From: Paragonimus westermani
Taxonomy: Eukaryota; Platyhelminthes; Trematoda; Plagiorchiida; Troglotrematidae
Direction: 5' to 3'
NCBI GenBank assembly: GCA_008508345.1
Contig: QNGE01001300.1
Span: 1 to 64,000, forward strand
DNA length: 64,000 nucleotides
Shown here: piece after piece, positions 1-11,481 of the stretch
How the letters are laid out: the number at the start of each line of letters is the position of its first letter
Position numbering within the stretch: position 1 is the stretch's first letter
Position numbers and translations under genes: made by a program
The notes under the pieces: generated by a model
Database searches by the model: none
What the model was told of the DNA's origin: nothing
Seen by the model: only the letters and a program-made list of their open reading frames with translations

Positions 1-240
1 GCAATGTTCGCTGACACTGCGACCGACTGGTGTAAGGTGCGAGGTGGACAGACACTGACCTGGCGTAGGGAAATGAAGTCGTTCACCAAGGGGTTGGCCA
101 CCGTGGGTCGTGTTCGTCTCCCGGGCTGGGGTCCTCGCGACTTAGAGAGTCGGTGGTTGGAGACACTAGATGAGATGGCGGCTAATCGAGCTCAGTGTCG
201 TGAATGTTGTCGTTGTTTGTCCGAGTTGTCTGTAAAGTGA
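1..240 (+). mobile_element. C-terminal end of a non-LTR retrotransposon (LINE) polyprotein, partial
   Basis: The frame is open from the left edge to a TGA at 238-240 and runs off the window upstream. The translated end contains GWGPRDLESRWLETLDEM followed by ANRAQCRECC, with a Trp/Arg-rich start (DWCKVRGGQTLTWRREM). This layout, a basic region then W-ETL-x-MA-NR-x(3)-R-x-CC, is what I know from the extreme C-terminus of RTE-like LINE polyproteins in flukes, after the reverse transcriptase. The element would copy its own RNA and insert by target-primed reverse transcription, but none of the enzymatic domains is in view. A Cys (CAG TGT) stands where these elements usually have Trp (QWRECC), a sign of mild decay. 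The clade (RTE versus CR1) is an inference. The LINE nature is fairly secure. Confidence 0.72.
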
Positions 241-1439
241 GTACATTTAATGATACGGGGCAGTGAAAGCCGTAAAGAAGCTGTCTTGCTAATGACGTCT
301 TGCTCTCACGTGCAGCTCGGTTGTTTGTTTGCAAGGTGTAGGCATCTTGATGCTGAATGTTTGTATCTGGACATAGTTATTTTCGGTAGTCCGTTCCCTT
401 CCCGTACTCTTCTTTTTTCCTTCTCTTTTCCTATATAGGGTTTGCTTTATCTTCATGGTTGTGTGGCAGTTAAGCATTAGTGTGAACCACTAATGTATTG
501 CTGTCTATGGTGATGATGATTGACAATCAACAGTCCCTTAATAATTGGGTATGCTTAGTGCACTGATTGATGACAGTTTCATACTAACTGATTGTCACTG
601 TGATAATCTTGAACCAAGAGGCACAAATATACCGGGACTGGAACATTCAACAAAATCCCGCACGACAAGCGTTTCAGTCCTAGGTAGATTTACCTACCAC
701 AAACTTACGGGTTGTTTAGAAGACATCTTTAAACCGATTAGTAAGTTGCAATCACTCCGAGTTGTTTGTAAGTTTTTCAAGTTAGCAAAAGTTACAGGGA
801 CAATTTAGTTAACCCAAAGATTGTATAACTGGTTGTCGTTGATTCTTTATTTACAATATACCATTGGATGACACTGCTGAACAATCGTGTGACTTTATTT
901 CTGAACAGAAGGTAGATACTTTTGAACCACCAGTTGTTAGCACGCGCAAAGGCGTGAATTACAGAGAATCCGATGCTGTAGCAATGGGTTACGAACTAGT
1001 CCATTTACTGAGGAAAATACTTTTCGGAGTGCTTAAGGGACGCTTTCTAGAAAGAATTTCTGGGTCACTCTCTGCAATTGCTGCGGAAATGACACTCGAG
1101 TTTTGCCTTTGAATATTGTTTGGCTTCATTTAATAATTGCTCAGTTAGTATTCAACCGAACACCCTCCAAATGTTGAGATGGACATCAATGTTCGTAAGG
1201 AAACTTTAGATGTTTTTGACATGAATCGATCAGAACCTCCTACTCCCTAGCTTTCCACTTATTTAACATATACGGGGAATGGAAGGAACATTGTTTCAAC
1301 CACTACCCTAATTAACGCAGATCTTTCAAAACCCACCTAGGTTGTGAGCATAACCACAACGAAATCGGTTTTGTGTTTCACCCAACCGCTTTGCCCTCGC
1401 ACTATTCTTGATCAAGAACCTTTCCCATTTTCGCTTAAC
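241..1439. other. No recognisable gene
   Basis: This stretch follows the LINE stop codon and its beginning may be LINE 3' UTR. There are two plus-strand frames, 545-808 (87 codons) and 864-1112 (82 codons), in different phases, with no motif, signal peptide or family I recognise. I see no tandem repeat, tRNA fold or strong promoter. Confidence 0.5.
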
Positions 1440-1860
1440 CGGATACACAATTGTACTAATCCAAGATGAGCAGTTTTCCACAGTTCCGTATGATGGAAAA
1501 ACTGGCTGTTTCTTATGCGAGACAAGGAGATGTAGACAGCGGACCGACCGGAGGAAGAAGAAGGGCTTGTTAAGAAGACGCTGATGAATAAAGGCTTCCC
1601 AGAAAATTACCGAATATCCACACTAAGAATTTGGCAACAAACGTGGCGGGCTGTCGTGCAAAGAAATGGTACATGTAGCGGCAATTCCAATCCGAGGGTG
1701 ATCGTTCCACTAATAACATGAAGCATATTGACATTGGTTTGCAACGCATCTATCATTTACACCTTCTGTCAAGCACCAGAAGTTGGCTGTTTGTGGCGGT
1801 GGTACACATTCAATCGGTCAAGTTGTCTCTTGTAATGTACCACTTCAACCACAGTTCTAC
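1440..1860 (+). mobile_element. Penelope-like element relic: end of reverse transcriptase and linker
   Basis: The reading frame at 1494-1690 gives KNWLFLMRDKEM, a TAG at 1533-1535, then EEEEGLVKKTLMNKGFPENY. A patch of acidic residues followed by L-x(3)-L-x-x-x-G-[YF]-P-x-x-[FY]-I is typical of the thumb and C-terminal part of PLE reverse transcriptase, just before the linker to the GIY-YIG endonuclease. The following linker includes RVIVPLI, which resembles the PLE linker opening. It is interrupted by at least two stops (TAG 1533, TGA 1719) and ends where a gypsy-derived repeat begins at 1861. The catalytic RT core is not present upstream. The call rests on reading the pattern by eye. The GFPENY segment is the best support and the linker is weak. 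Confidence 0.55.
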
Positions 1861-2001
1861 TGTCGTCATCAGAGCGGTGCTTGTATCAACGCACAGTGAA
1901 GCATATTCTTGAGTGGGCCTCAACGAAAGTATCAGAAAACGACCTGCTCATTGGAATGATCTCAACGATCCGGCTTCATCGATCGCCGGACAAATGCTAG
2001 C
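1861..2001 (+). mobile_element. Ty3/gypsy integrase fragment, copy 1 of a 141-bp direct repeat
   Basis: One frame reads SERCLYQRTVKHILEWAST and resembles the segment after the catalytic Glu of K02A2.6-like gypsy integrases (AER...TVK-IL...A). A second frame, one base off, reads HWNDLNDPASSIAGQMLA and resembles the later RNTPL...SPAQ-L motif. The protein match therefore crosses a frameshift. The DNA is about 91% identical, without gaps, to 2562-2702 (about 12 differences counted by eye). It has no coding potential as it stands. A less decayed relative with the same motif order lies at 61470-62840 on the other strand. It sits between the PLE RT tail upstream and a PLE-like endonuclease tail downstream. 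Confidence 0.6.
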
Positions 2002-2130
2002 AACCGGCCACCCAGTTGATTTGATAAGAACGTTGAAAATGTTGTTATTGACACTGTTGCTGATAACGATTAGTGGAGCAATGCTAATCGGGTAACCTCG
2101 GCAATTTTGTGTACACAGAAGGTGTTCATG
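2002..2130 (+). mobile_element. Possible decayed C-terminus of a PLE GIY-YIG domain
   Basis: The frame starting TGHPVDLIRTLKML and continuing to AMLIG, TAA, PRQFCVHRRC keeps the spacing of the PLE endonuclease tail seen at 2935-3130: a Gly-His-x-Val lead, an A-x-x-I segment, and P-x-x-[LF]-C-x-x-[KR]. Identity is low, with one stop in the middle and no trace of the N-terminal GIY-YIG half. The alternative is chance resemblance beside a real PLE. A profile search with the GIY-YIG domain of fluke PLEs would settle it. Confidence 0.33.
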
Positions 2131-2561
2131 CCATCCACAGCTTCACAGAGTGCCTGATTGTGGTATTAGCCTGCAAACGACCAAATGCATCTGTTCGGTA
2201 AGGAACGCTGATCTAATGTCGTCTGTTTTGTATGCATCATCACAGAATTGGTTGAGTTGTTGGCGTGCCCAACGCAAGATTTTTACTTGCTGAGTTTACT
2301 TGTTAGTTTCATTCCTAGTTCGTACAAATCGATCCAGTTTACTTTTGGAACTGATTACAGCAAATCGAAACAACACTACCTCGTCACATATCTTGTTTTA
2401 TCTTCCGCGAAGTGTATTATGGATACTAGTCATTTTGCACCTGTTACTTTATACTATACTATATCATATGTCTCAGGCTATTTGATTACTTCAGTCATAA
2501 GTTGGGGGCACACTTTGGTCATGGAACATTTTGCGCGTAGCTTTCCGACTAGAAAATTTCG
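2131..2561. other. Unassigned spacer between the two gypsy fragments
   Basis: A plus-strand frame covers 2248-2561 and reads into the downstream repeat, giving a 121-codon open frame to 2613. Its unique part is hydrophobic and Ser/Tyr-rich with no recognisable motif, and it shows no similarity to the sequence upstream of copy 1. No regulatory element was recognised. Confidence 0.4.
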
Positions 2562-2702
2562 TGTCGTCAGCGGAGCGGTGCTTGTATCAACGTACACTGA
2601 AGCATATTCTTGAGTGAGCCTCAACGGAAGCATCAGAAAACGACCTGCTCATCGGAATAATCTCATAGATCCGGCTTCATCGGTCGCCGGACAAATGCTA
2701 GC
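2562..2702 (+). mobile_element. Ty3/gypsy integrase fragment, copy 2 of the direct repeat
   Basis: This is the partner of 1861-2001: same length, no gaps, about 91% identical. In one frame it begins VSSAERCLYQRTLKHILE, where AER corresponds to the third catalytic Glu region of gypsy integrase. A TGA (2615-2617) ends that frame. In the frame used by the following PLE domain it reads HRNNLIDPASSVAGQMLA, matching NTPLIDARSSLVGQMLA at 54330-54430 with mostly synonymous third-base changes, which argues that this frame was once coding. It joins directly onto PLE coding sequence at about 2703-2707 and the open frame crosses the junction. Confidence 0.6.
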
Positions 2703-3255
2703 CGCTAAATTACGAGTCCACTTTACGTCAAACCCGGTTTTGTGTCCACGCCTAAAAGATAAAGTGCCTATTTCTGCAGCCTCGTTTTGTGTATATTCAT
2801 TTACTTGTTCCTGTGGGACCAGTTATGTTGGCCGCACGACTAGACGCTTATCGAAACGGATCCGGAAACATCATCCAGCGTGACTCAACAGTGGTATAAC
2901 AAAGTCTGTCTGCAGCGCCATACTATTACACCTGGTGGATTCAAATCACGCTGTCAACGTAAAGGACGCATTTCGTCCAATCTACCAAGTTAAGGTCATC
3001 CGGTTTAGAGCGGTGAGGAGTAGGATTCTGTCTACAGCAGAGGCTATTGGGATCCGAATATATAACCCACCCCTGTGCGCCCAAAAACGTTTTGTTCAGG
3101 CTCTGGATCTGCCATGGCCAACCCTCCACCCGGTAAGCCTGTCAAGACCCATTGTTCAAGTGGGTACTTGATTGCAGCGTGACATTGAACTGATTGACCT
3201 CATTAACCACATGTCCCCCCGTTTACTGCCCTAACGAATCTCCCGTGAATTGTGT
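2703..3255 (+). pseudogene. Penelope-like element GIY-YIG endonuclease domain and start of 3' UTR
   Basis: PLE endonucleases nick the target DNA for insertion. Here the frame reads KLRVHFTSNP (linker), then VYSFTCSCGTSYVGRTTRR, the GIY-YIG core in PLE form, with the Cys pair and GRTTRRL signature. It continues with LVDSNHAV, FRPIYQV, ILSTAEAIGIR (the conserved Glu is kept), IYNPPLCAQKRFVQALDLPWP, and ends at TGA 3169-3171. The only break in about 155 codons is a TGA at 2881-2883, at the position where related elements have Trp in HHPAW. The residue before it, RKHHPA, has Lys where Glu is usual. Upstream reverse transcriptase is absent: the frame is fused to a gypsy fragment ending at 2702. 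The sequence after the stop (3181-3240) is shared with the copy at 20030-20330. This is the least damaged PLE piece in the window. Confidence 0.82.
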
Positions 3256-3274
3256 GATATAAATGTGATGTATT

Positions 3275-3314
3275 TAGCCTGATGATGAATAACTGAAAAC
3301 GAGCTTGTTCGCTA
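3275..3314 (+). ncRNA. Hammerhead-like motif in PLE 3' UTR, copy A
   Basis: TAGC (3275-3278) is followed directly by CTGATGA (3279-3285), nine bases, GAAA (3295-3298), a short ACG/TGT-closed loop, TTC (3308-3310) and GCTA (3311-3314). TAGC and GCTA pair as stem I, and the order CUGANGA, GAAA, NUH is that of a hammerhead ribozyme. The nine bases for stem II do not pair, so this copy is probably inactive. PLEs are known to carry hammerheads in their terminal repeats. Copies at 42660-42698 and 19949-19988 keep the same order. Confidence 0.45.
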
Positions 3315-3329
3315 CGCATTGTTCTCATG

Positions 3330-6300
3330 ACTACGCTGGGAATTTTTACGAGAAACTTTGTGTTGTCAAATGGACCATAGTCATCATTATAATACTCACT
3401 CAACTAGAGTGATGTGGGCAAACTAGGATACTATCTGTAAAACGTTTGACTGTTTATTGTGTTGTGTCATTGTGCGCCTAAACCTAATTGCATTTACCGA
3501 AAAATACTGTTAAACAGGTTTGTAAAGTTGCTTCGCAACAGATACATATATACAATTAGGTGGATATGTGGGAAAGTAAGTCCGCGAAGTTTTAATTACT
3601 TTGGCTTAGTATGACACTGTGTATTTTGACATATTTTGAAAAAATGATAAGTATTCCTGAGCAACCTGGTAAAGTGTACATTGGATGGATAAACTATCAT
3701 GTTAACATATGCGGAGAAATAACTAGAGTTCACGAAATTAATCTAAAGAGCATAATGTACGGTGTACATAACATTGTAATTCCTGTGCTTATAGCACTTC
3801 AGTGTGAAGGTATCTCTTAAAAATTTGTTGAATGACCACAGATTCAGAACACAACTGATCTCCATCTCCACGAAATTCGAAAGTTGACACTTTGTAAACG
3901 GAGGCGGTGGACAAGCTTACAATCAAGCTGACTCTACGTAAAACCAATTAGTCTGATCATGAAACATGTGCCAGACACCAGACAGTCTATCTGAAATCAT
4001 TTCTTGTGACCAGGTGGTATATTATCGCGCGTTTATTTTCTTCCGTTGAATTTCACTCAATGGAGACAAAATCTTTGGACGTTCGTCACAAGCTTGCAGC
4101 TGGACTGTACTTGCTCCGACCAACGAACATTCGAACCATCTTTAGTCCTCGTGTGTGATCACACCGGTTTATTGGAGCCGCTTATGTTGCGTTTGCTATT
4201 TGTTAGCTTTATCGCAAATAATTTCACTGCTGAAAACTCTCCGACTGAAATCAGTATCTCGGCAACATTTTTACCACCCCATCTCCTCAAAATGTGTGTA
4301 TTCTTAGCATCGTTGCTAGTACACAGTCAGAAATACTCAAACTTATAACATTTTGTAAGCCTAAACACGAACAGCTCACTTGAACGAGGTTCACTATTTC
4401 TGTTGTTTCGGTTCAGTCTGCACGTTAGCGTGACTAGATCCATGCACAGACACGAAGTAAGACTCTTTATTCCATGGGGGTGGCTAAAAAGGAAATCCTG
4501 GAGTGATGACCATATCCATAATTTTTCTCTTGAATCTTCTCTATCTTGAGACTTTCTACCTTGTTTGCTCTCTTTAATTCTTAATCTCAGGCCGGGAGTT
4601 ACCAGCCAAGGCCTTGTGTTCTTAGTAATCCACAACTTGCTTTCGATTGAAAAATTCAAGCAGGACGAGTGTTTTAAAATTCTATGTTACCTGGCTTATA
4701 GTAAGCAGGTTTGCTCTGTAGATTATGTGGAATTACTTCTGTAAGATTGCTGGTATACTTCAATAAATCTGTTCATACTTCTAGTCTCCAGCTGTCTTTG
4801 AAACCTAGACCGAATAAAACCACCCGATAACGTTTTTGTTTAGAAACAGTTACTTAACGATAGCAGCTGTTATACTAGATTACACACAAACGCGTTTCTG
4901 TCAATGGTACACGTCGTTCCGCTGGTTACTACTGTAACATCAAAGCCCAAGAATACACATACTTTATGCTGTTAGACAAACATGATCACACAACTTAGAC
5001 TGAAATATTTATTCAAGCTCGTTGTTAATAGCAGTTGTGTACACCCCTACTTAATGATGGGAAATAAATCGTGTAAGTTAATAACTTCGCTGCACATCTA
5101 TCTGTTGAAATCAACAGCTTCACATGTCATAAATTCAAACAAAACTTCTTTTCCTTATTATGCATTAGTTAGTTTTACTGGACCACATGTGTGATTTTGA
5201 AGCGTGGTATTGGTTATTCAGTCAGTCAGTCATTTTGTCTGTCAGCTGACTTGCTCATCTTTACTGACACATGATATGCCCACCGAACGGTGTTAGCTTT
5301 ATCTGGTGCACAGAATTACTAGGTGGGGCTTTTGGCTTGAAAGAAGTTGACTTTCATCTGGACAATCATTTTGGATGCCTAGCGTTTATAACATTTGAAC
5401 ATTTATTGAAAATGTCTTGTAATAAGGTCTGAAAAATCAGATAGAGTATTTTTATTGATTGCTAACTGCTTCCGTATTAAAGCATGCGATAGGCAGCAAT
5501 CATGTATGTTTCCTGAGTTCATCAAGGCAGGAAAGGATTTGTCTCGATAAGTTTGAAAATGAAAATCTGCAATAGCTGTCAACGAATTGTCGTCTATTGC
5601 CTGATCTTAATTGAGTTAAAGCTGAGTTCGACTAACTCTGGCTATTTTAACAACTGTTACAACCCTTACAAGTAAAATGCCACAATATTGTTATCAGACT
5701 TTCAATTTAACCTTCACATTGTGGACGTCGTTATGTCCAGCCGCTGTCATATTTGAACACGACAGAAGACATTCTGTAGTGCAGAATATCGTTGAACATC
5801 TTAAAACTATGAACAGTTGTGTCGATATTGTTGATTCAGTGGCTGCTGTTAACTGGGGGTCACGAAAGCTGAAAGCGTGATAGTTCGCTCACATCGAACA
5901 GGGAGTATGATTTTTACATAAGTAATTCGCAGTGGCTTACAAATAAGAGAAAATCAATTGAATTGACGAAAATTATGGGTAGTGCGTCTTACGCATGAAT
6001 TTCCACATAACTGCTTTTTGACTATCATGTCTGATTAAGCGATATTTAAGTGAATTATTGAAAGTATAAATTTCGTTAGAACAGACGCTTTCTTGGGGGG
6101 TGGGAAGTGACCAGTGGTCCAGTAAAGTAAGTTGGATACAGTTATTACTCGTTTGGTGTATCCTCTTTGTTCACTGCTAAGATACCACTGCGATACCATT
6201 GCCACTGATAATGCATAGGTTAGAGGTAGCTCACGTTCGCCGCTAAATTTAGATGGTGCCGAATATCTTACTTAAAAACTACCTTAGTTGGAACTTGAAC

Positions 6301-9300
6301 AAAGGTTTAAAAAATGGACAGCTGTATTATTGATCCTCCGATACCAAACTAACAATAACAGCAGCAAATTGCTTTGCATAACGCAGTCAGAAGTGGTTGG
6401 ATAAGTAGTCATTCGGTGGATTGGAAAAGACCACCAAATCCGGGGAGACATTGGTTGATTCGTAGTTTGATCAACAGAATGACTAATACATATGAATCGC
6501 AAACCATTCGGCGCAACCGTAACCCATATATGAGCACATTAAATGTTTCTGCCCTCAGTGACCCGCGGTCATGTTGCCATTGCCACTTCAAATTTTGACT
6601 ACCGTTTTATTTGTAACTGCAAAGAAAACTACATGAAAAGAGACCGGAGATGTTTGGTACGAAAGAGTGAATGACTATTTACCTGAAAAGATGTAAAACT
6701 TCGTATCAGTAAAAAATGGGAATTTTACAAAAATACACAAACAACCGCAGTTACTGGGTGTGTCCTGAAAACTCATCCTCTCATTGACCCGGAATCCCAC
6801 TACATCATTCGAAGTTTGCGATTCTTGCGGTTTGCTAAGGTAATCACAAGCAAATGTCTGAGACCGGCTTTGTGTGTTTAGACTCAGTTGTTTGTGAGCT
6901 TGATGCTGTTATGAACTTAAGGACGATTTCTAGCCTACCCAGTGACTGTTCACCGCGTCACCCTTAGTAGTTATATAGAGAAAAATTAATCATGTTACTG
7001 TAGAATAAATGTGAATTGATTGTATTTACCTCATTCCCTGTCCCGTCGACTTAATTGAAAATCTAAAAGGGACGAATTTTTTCAATCTGACATATCAAGA
7101 GAGGGATGGAATACTTTCTTAGAAGTAATTGATGATCGACTTCATACGATGCACCTTCATTGAACAACGACAAAGTAAAGCACGGTTTACTGTATGCCTC
7201 TCGCTACACGTCCGCTGAACTGTTTGAGTGTTAATATGTGAATTGTTTGTCTAAAACAAAATATTTATTTCTGGTTTTTATGTTTAGTATTTTGAGGGAT
7301 TATCGAATCATTCCTTATTTTTGAGTAATAGAATGATGGTGTAACTGAACTTTTCATTAGTTGTTCGTATAATGCGTCAGAGACATTGTTAAATCCGCGG
7401 AAGGTTTCTGGACGTCAGGAAGATTTACAGTTGAAGGAGACTAAACGTACCCGTTAAGTTCTCCACAATCTTTGAGACCGAGATATGCAATCACAATCAC
7501 GTTAAGCTGAAACACGAAAGATATGCTGACCACAGTTTCATTCGATAGGTAACGCATAAACACTGATTGATTTTCGTGTATAGTTTATCGGGGGTATTAT
7601 TGACTTTCGGAATGCTGGAAATACCACGTTCAACAACACAGACTACTTTTACCAATTTCTCACCAAAAATGTTGAATATTATTACCTGCCCGCCATGTGT
7701 TTCTTACAGTCTCTACAGATCTATTCAATTCTTTCGAAAGAAATTAATTGAAATGGCGACATAATCAGAACGTTATCACTTTAGGAAACTAGTCATCTTG
7801 CTACTCTCAAAGGTATTCAACGAAAGGCATAGTGCCAACTGTTGTTCATCAAACAGAGCAAATTCCAGCTGGTTGCATTTCCGAGGACAAAAACATCGCG
7901 AAATTTCAACATCATTTGTTGCTACTTCTCCATTCATTTCAGCTCACTTCACTAGAAGCTATATTCGAAATGTAAGCATTTCTATTCCAAACTAAGCCCC
8001 GTTATCTCAGTTTTCCAGTGTTAGTTTCGAGATTGTTAGTATTTCTCAATCCAAATCACATTGCTTCGCATTGTTTCTGTTGGCAAACGTAAACAGCACA
8101 ACTAATTCTAAGTAAACTAGATTGGAGTAAAGAAGTACTTGGTCTGGCCCATAGTACTCACGAAATTCAAATCACCTAATTGATGCAATTGTACCTAATA
8201 TGGACTTGCTTAATGGTAAGTTAGCCTTGTGTTTTGGTAATATACACACTTTCGAAAAAGTGAGAACACTGACACAGTTTTATTCGGTATTGCAAATGTA
8301 TTGTTTATAACACTCCTAAGAATTATACAGTGGGAACGAGTAGAAACGAAAGTGGGAAATTCTCGATTATGGATATATAAGTAAGTAAGTGACTACACAG
8401 CCAAGTCGAAAACATATTCGGCGAAATATTCATTGGTACCACTCAGACATTTCTCAACTAAATCCACCGACCAGTTGCAAACTCAAACTTTTCAATATTT
8501 AAAGGATAAAATCAATGTTAAAATGGGTAGCGCGCTTACATGACAAGACTGTTTTACTAGTGTAGGGTCAAGTGGTCAATCATCACGAGATTACAGAATA
8601 GCACGATTTTCATGATAAAGAAACACGATAAACATCGGTGAGATCAACTTGTATTTTTTCCGATACACAAAGAGTGTATAACAACACTGACCAGAATCGG
8701 TTTAAAACAGGGAAACTGCGTCACCACACAACTCAATATTAAAAAGAACCAGAAATGTTCCCACTGAGTGCAGTGAGCAACCTGCCGCTAGTGCTTTCAT
8801 AAACCATAATGTAGAAAAAGCGATTTTCTAAGACGACAGAATTAACAGTAACCCAAACTGTGCAAAAATATACTCTGTCACAAATGTGTGTTAATGGAAC
8901 TTGTCAGGATAATGACGCAACTGGTTCCAGCTAGGATGATTATTGAAAAAAGATTGCTGGAATAGACAGAAAGCAAGATCTAATCATTTATGAAGACTCG
9001 CTCTTATTGCGAATTATTGGCTATTTAGCAGCCTCATGGATGCCTCCTTTTGGGGGCAAAAACCAAAGGAACGGGACGGTGGGATTTTACATTGCTGATG
9101 GAAGCTAAAAATCCGTTAGTGAATTCGGATGGCTGTTATTCTGGATACAAAAGTTTGTGTGCTGGCATGACACATATATCAGACAAGTGCTTCCGGAACG
9201 GTTTGGCAAACTATGCGGATAGAAGAGATGCAGTTACATCAGAAACTCGCTAGCAATAGTAGTAGTTCCGTCAGTTTCTTCCGATTCAGTACTAAGTATT

Positions 9301-11481
9301 CAGTGTTCACTGATGTCAACCGAATAATCAGTAAACTCAAAGTCGCCAAATAGCGTTTTTGTACAGTTTACTCCTAGGCTTCCAGTCGAACGGAAAAGAA
9401 GAATCGTATTGCACAAGTGAGAATGATTTAGGGTCCGTGTTAATTTTGCTAGCGAACATGATTGAAACTGGGTGTAAGGGTCCCAACACTTCAACTCTAA
9501 TGATCTACTGTTTCTAATTACGTTGCCAATGGGATAATCAAAGAGAAGCAAGGGTAAATAGATAGGTATTTGAGGATAGTGAACAGACTGCTGTATAATT
9601 GTCCACAATGTGAAAGCGCGCTCGGAGAAAGGCACACTTCTTGACAAATACTGATGTTTTGAATGCTTGATGCTTTGACAGTTTTCATACTACGGAGTTC
9701 AAAAACATAATCCTCTTACGTGGATTGACCTAAGAATATGGGAAAATGGTCCTATTTTCAACACAACGGGTCGGAAAGCAAAAATATTCAAACCTTGTTG
9801 TTTCAAAAATTCTCTATGTAACAAATGTTGTCTGTGTATATATCCGGAATATAGCTTGATTGCGTTTGAAAAGACCTGCTGGAGTTAATTCCAGTGACGA
9901 GTTGACAATTGGGAGCTACGTTTACTTCGAAGTGATCAGGCGAAACCATTTAGCTCACATTAGGGATTTGCACTGACCTTGTTGTTTGCTTCACTTATAA
10001 TACAACGTATGCTTGGAGGAAACATATAACAACGGCTTAAGTTCTCTGTGTATCGAAACTACGACTCGCTTACAAATGACTGTCAGCTGTGACACCAATA
10101 ATTCACGCAAAGTGTTAATGTACCTTGTTTATTTCAGTGAGAACTTATATAAGATAGAGATTGGTTGCTTGAACTAATCACCTGAGCTATACTGAGTAAT
10201 ACTATTTATTGCTAGAAAGATGCCATCGACTTCGACGAGGAGAGACAGTTGAAAGCGCGCATTTAGAAAATGAAACCTAACGGTCTTAAGTAAAACTGTT
10301 CGGATATTCGTGCTGCTGTTATTGTTCATACTGCGGCTCCGATTGCATCAATTATTCCATCCGTGAATCACTTGATTAATGGAATGCGGTTTATGACAAA
10401 GAGGCAGAAAAGGACCGTTAGGAAGCTGCCACTTCGTGGATGGCGTTGAATATGAATTCACGGCGGTTATTTTTGTCAGCGAAACTAAATGGTTAGTGTG
10501 GTTTTGGAGGACATTCAGCGGTGACAGCACGGAATCGAATTTGGATGACTATGCACCATTCTCGTGGTTGTTTAACCTTGTATAGTTCATGGATTTTTAT
10601 TACGTATTCTGTTGATCAATTTACTGATATTTCTCAGGCGTAATCCAGAACAATAATCGACGTGTTGTGCACGTAGGCATAGTTTCAATGCAGTGGAATA
10701 TCCTCACCGTATTGCCTTTCCTAGATTGCAAACAAGGATGCTTTTCAGTTTCACTAGTTTTGATGGTATTGTCTCATGACAATTCATTAAAACATTCGAA
10801 CCGTGATGGTTCGCAGGGTTGCGATTCAGTTTTGTCAGCATATCTTTCAGAACAAAATTAAAAAACGAGCTCGTAGGTGCGTGATACTGGGTAACAGTCT
10901 CGTTTAATAGTCATATTCATAGCAAAATTAGTCTTACACCCTCTTATCTGGAGACCAATCTGATGCCAAATTCATCAGGGATGGTTGATTACTGGCTGAA
11001 GGCTGGGTGAGGTTCTGTTGAAGCGAATTTCAAAACTTTACAATTATCATCCAGAGTTTTGCAAACTCAAGGAAACCCGATTGATAATTTCTTAAAACTC
11101 TGGCGCTTGGTTACTACTTGCAATCCCGCTTTCGAACACTAATTCACCGCTAACAAACCTAAATTCGATATCCAAATGTTTTTTTTATATAGCATACCGC
11201 TATTAATCCAATACAACGAGATTTGCTATACTTAGGATACGGACGGGTGCAGTAGGTTTCCAAAAATACCGTTAAGCTTTGCATTCTTCTCTTTAGTTGA
11301 CGTTGATATTCGAGAAATGAACGAAGGCTGCTTTCCCAACATTATATAACGACGACAGGTGTAGGTTTGAGAATCAAAAACCCATCAACGCAGTACGTTT
11401 CACCATCTGCCCATCACTTTCTTGACCGCTTCTTCACTTAAAATAAACTAGTAACAGTAACTTTGTATGGCATAAACATGC
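3330..11481. other. About 8 kb with no recognisable gene or element
   Basis: Only short frames are present, the longest being 110 codons at 4327-4659 on the minus strand and 115 codons at 9300-9647 on the minus strand. None has a family I recognise. 7567-7995 (+) is a run of 143 codons in one frame with a single TAA at 7762. Simple sequence is minor: CAGT repeats at 5217-5232 and TAAG repeats near 8381-8392. No tRNA, CRISPR-like array or clear promoter was seen. It may be intron or intergenic sequence. Confidence 0.5.

Noticed and set aside
1581..1587. CTGATGA, first base motif of a hammerhead
   Set aside because: Falls in PLE coding sequence with no flanking stem, no correctly spaced GAAA and no closing helix.
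10720..10790. CKQGCFSVSLVLMVL, resembling the RQGC...SPxLF motif of LINE reverse transcriptase
   Set aside because: Only about six residues match, the SP pair is missing and neither flank continues the domain.
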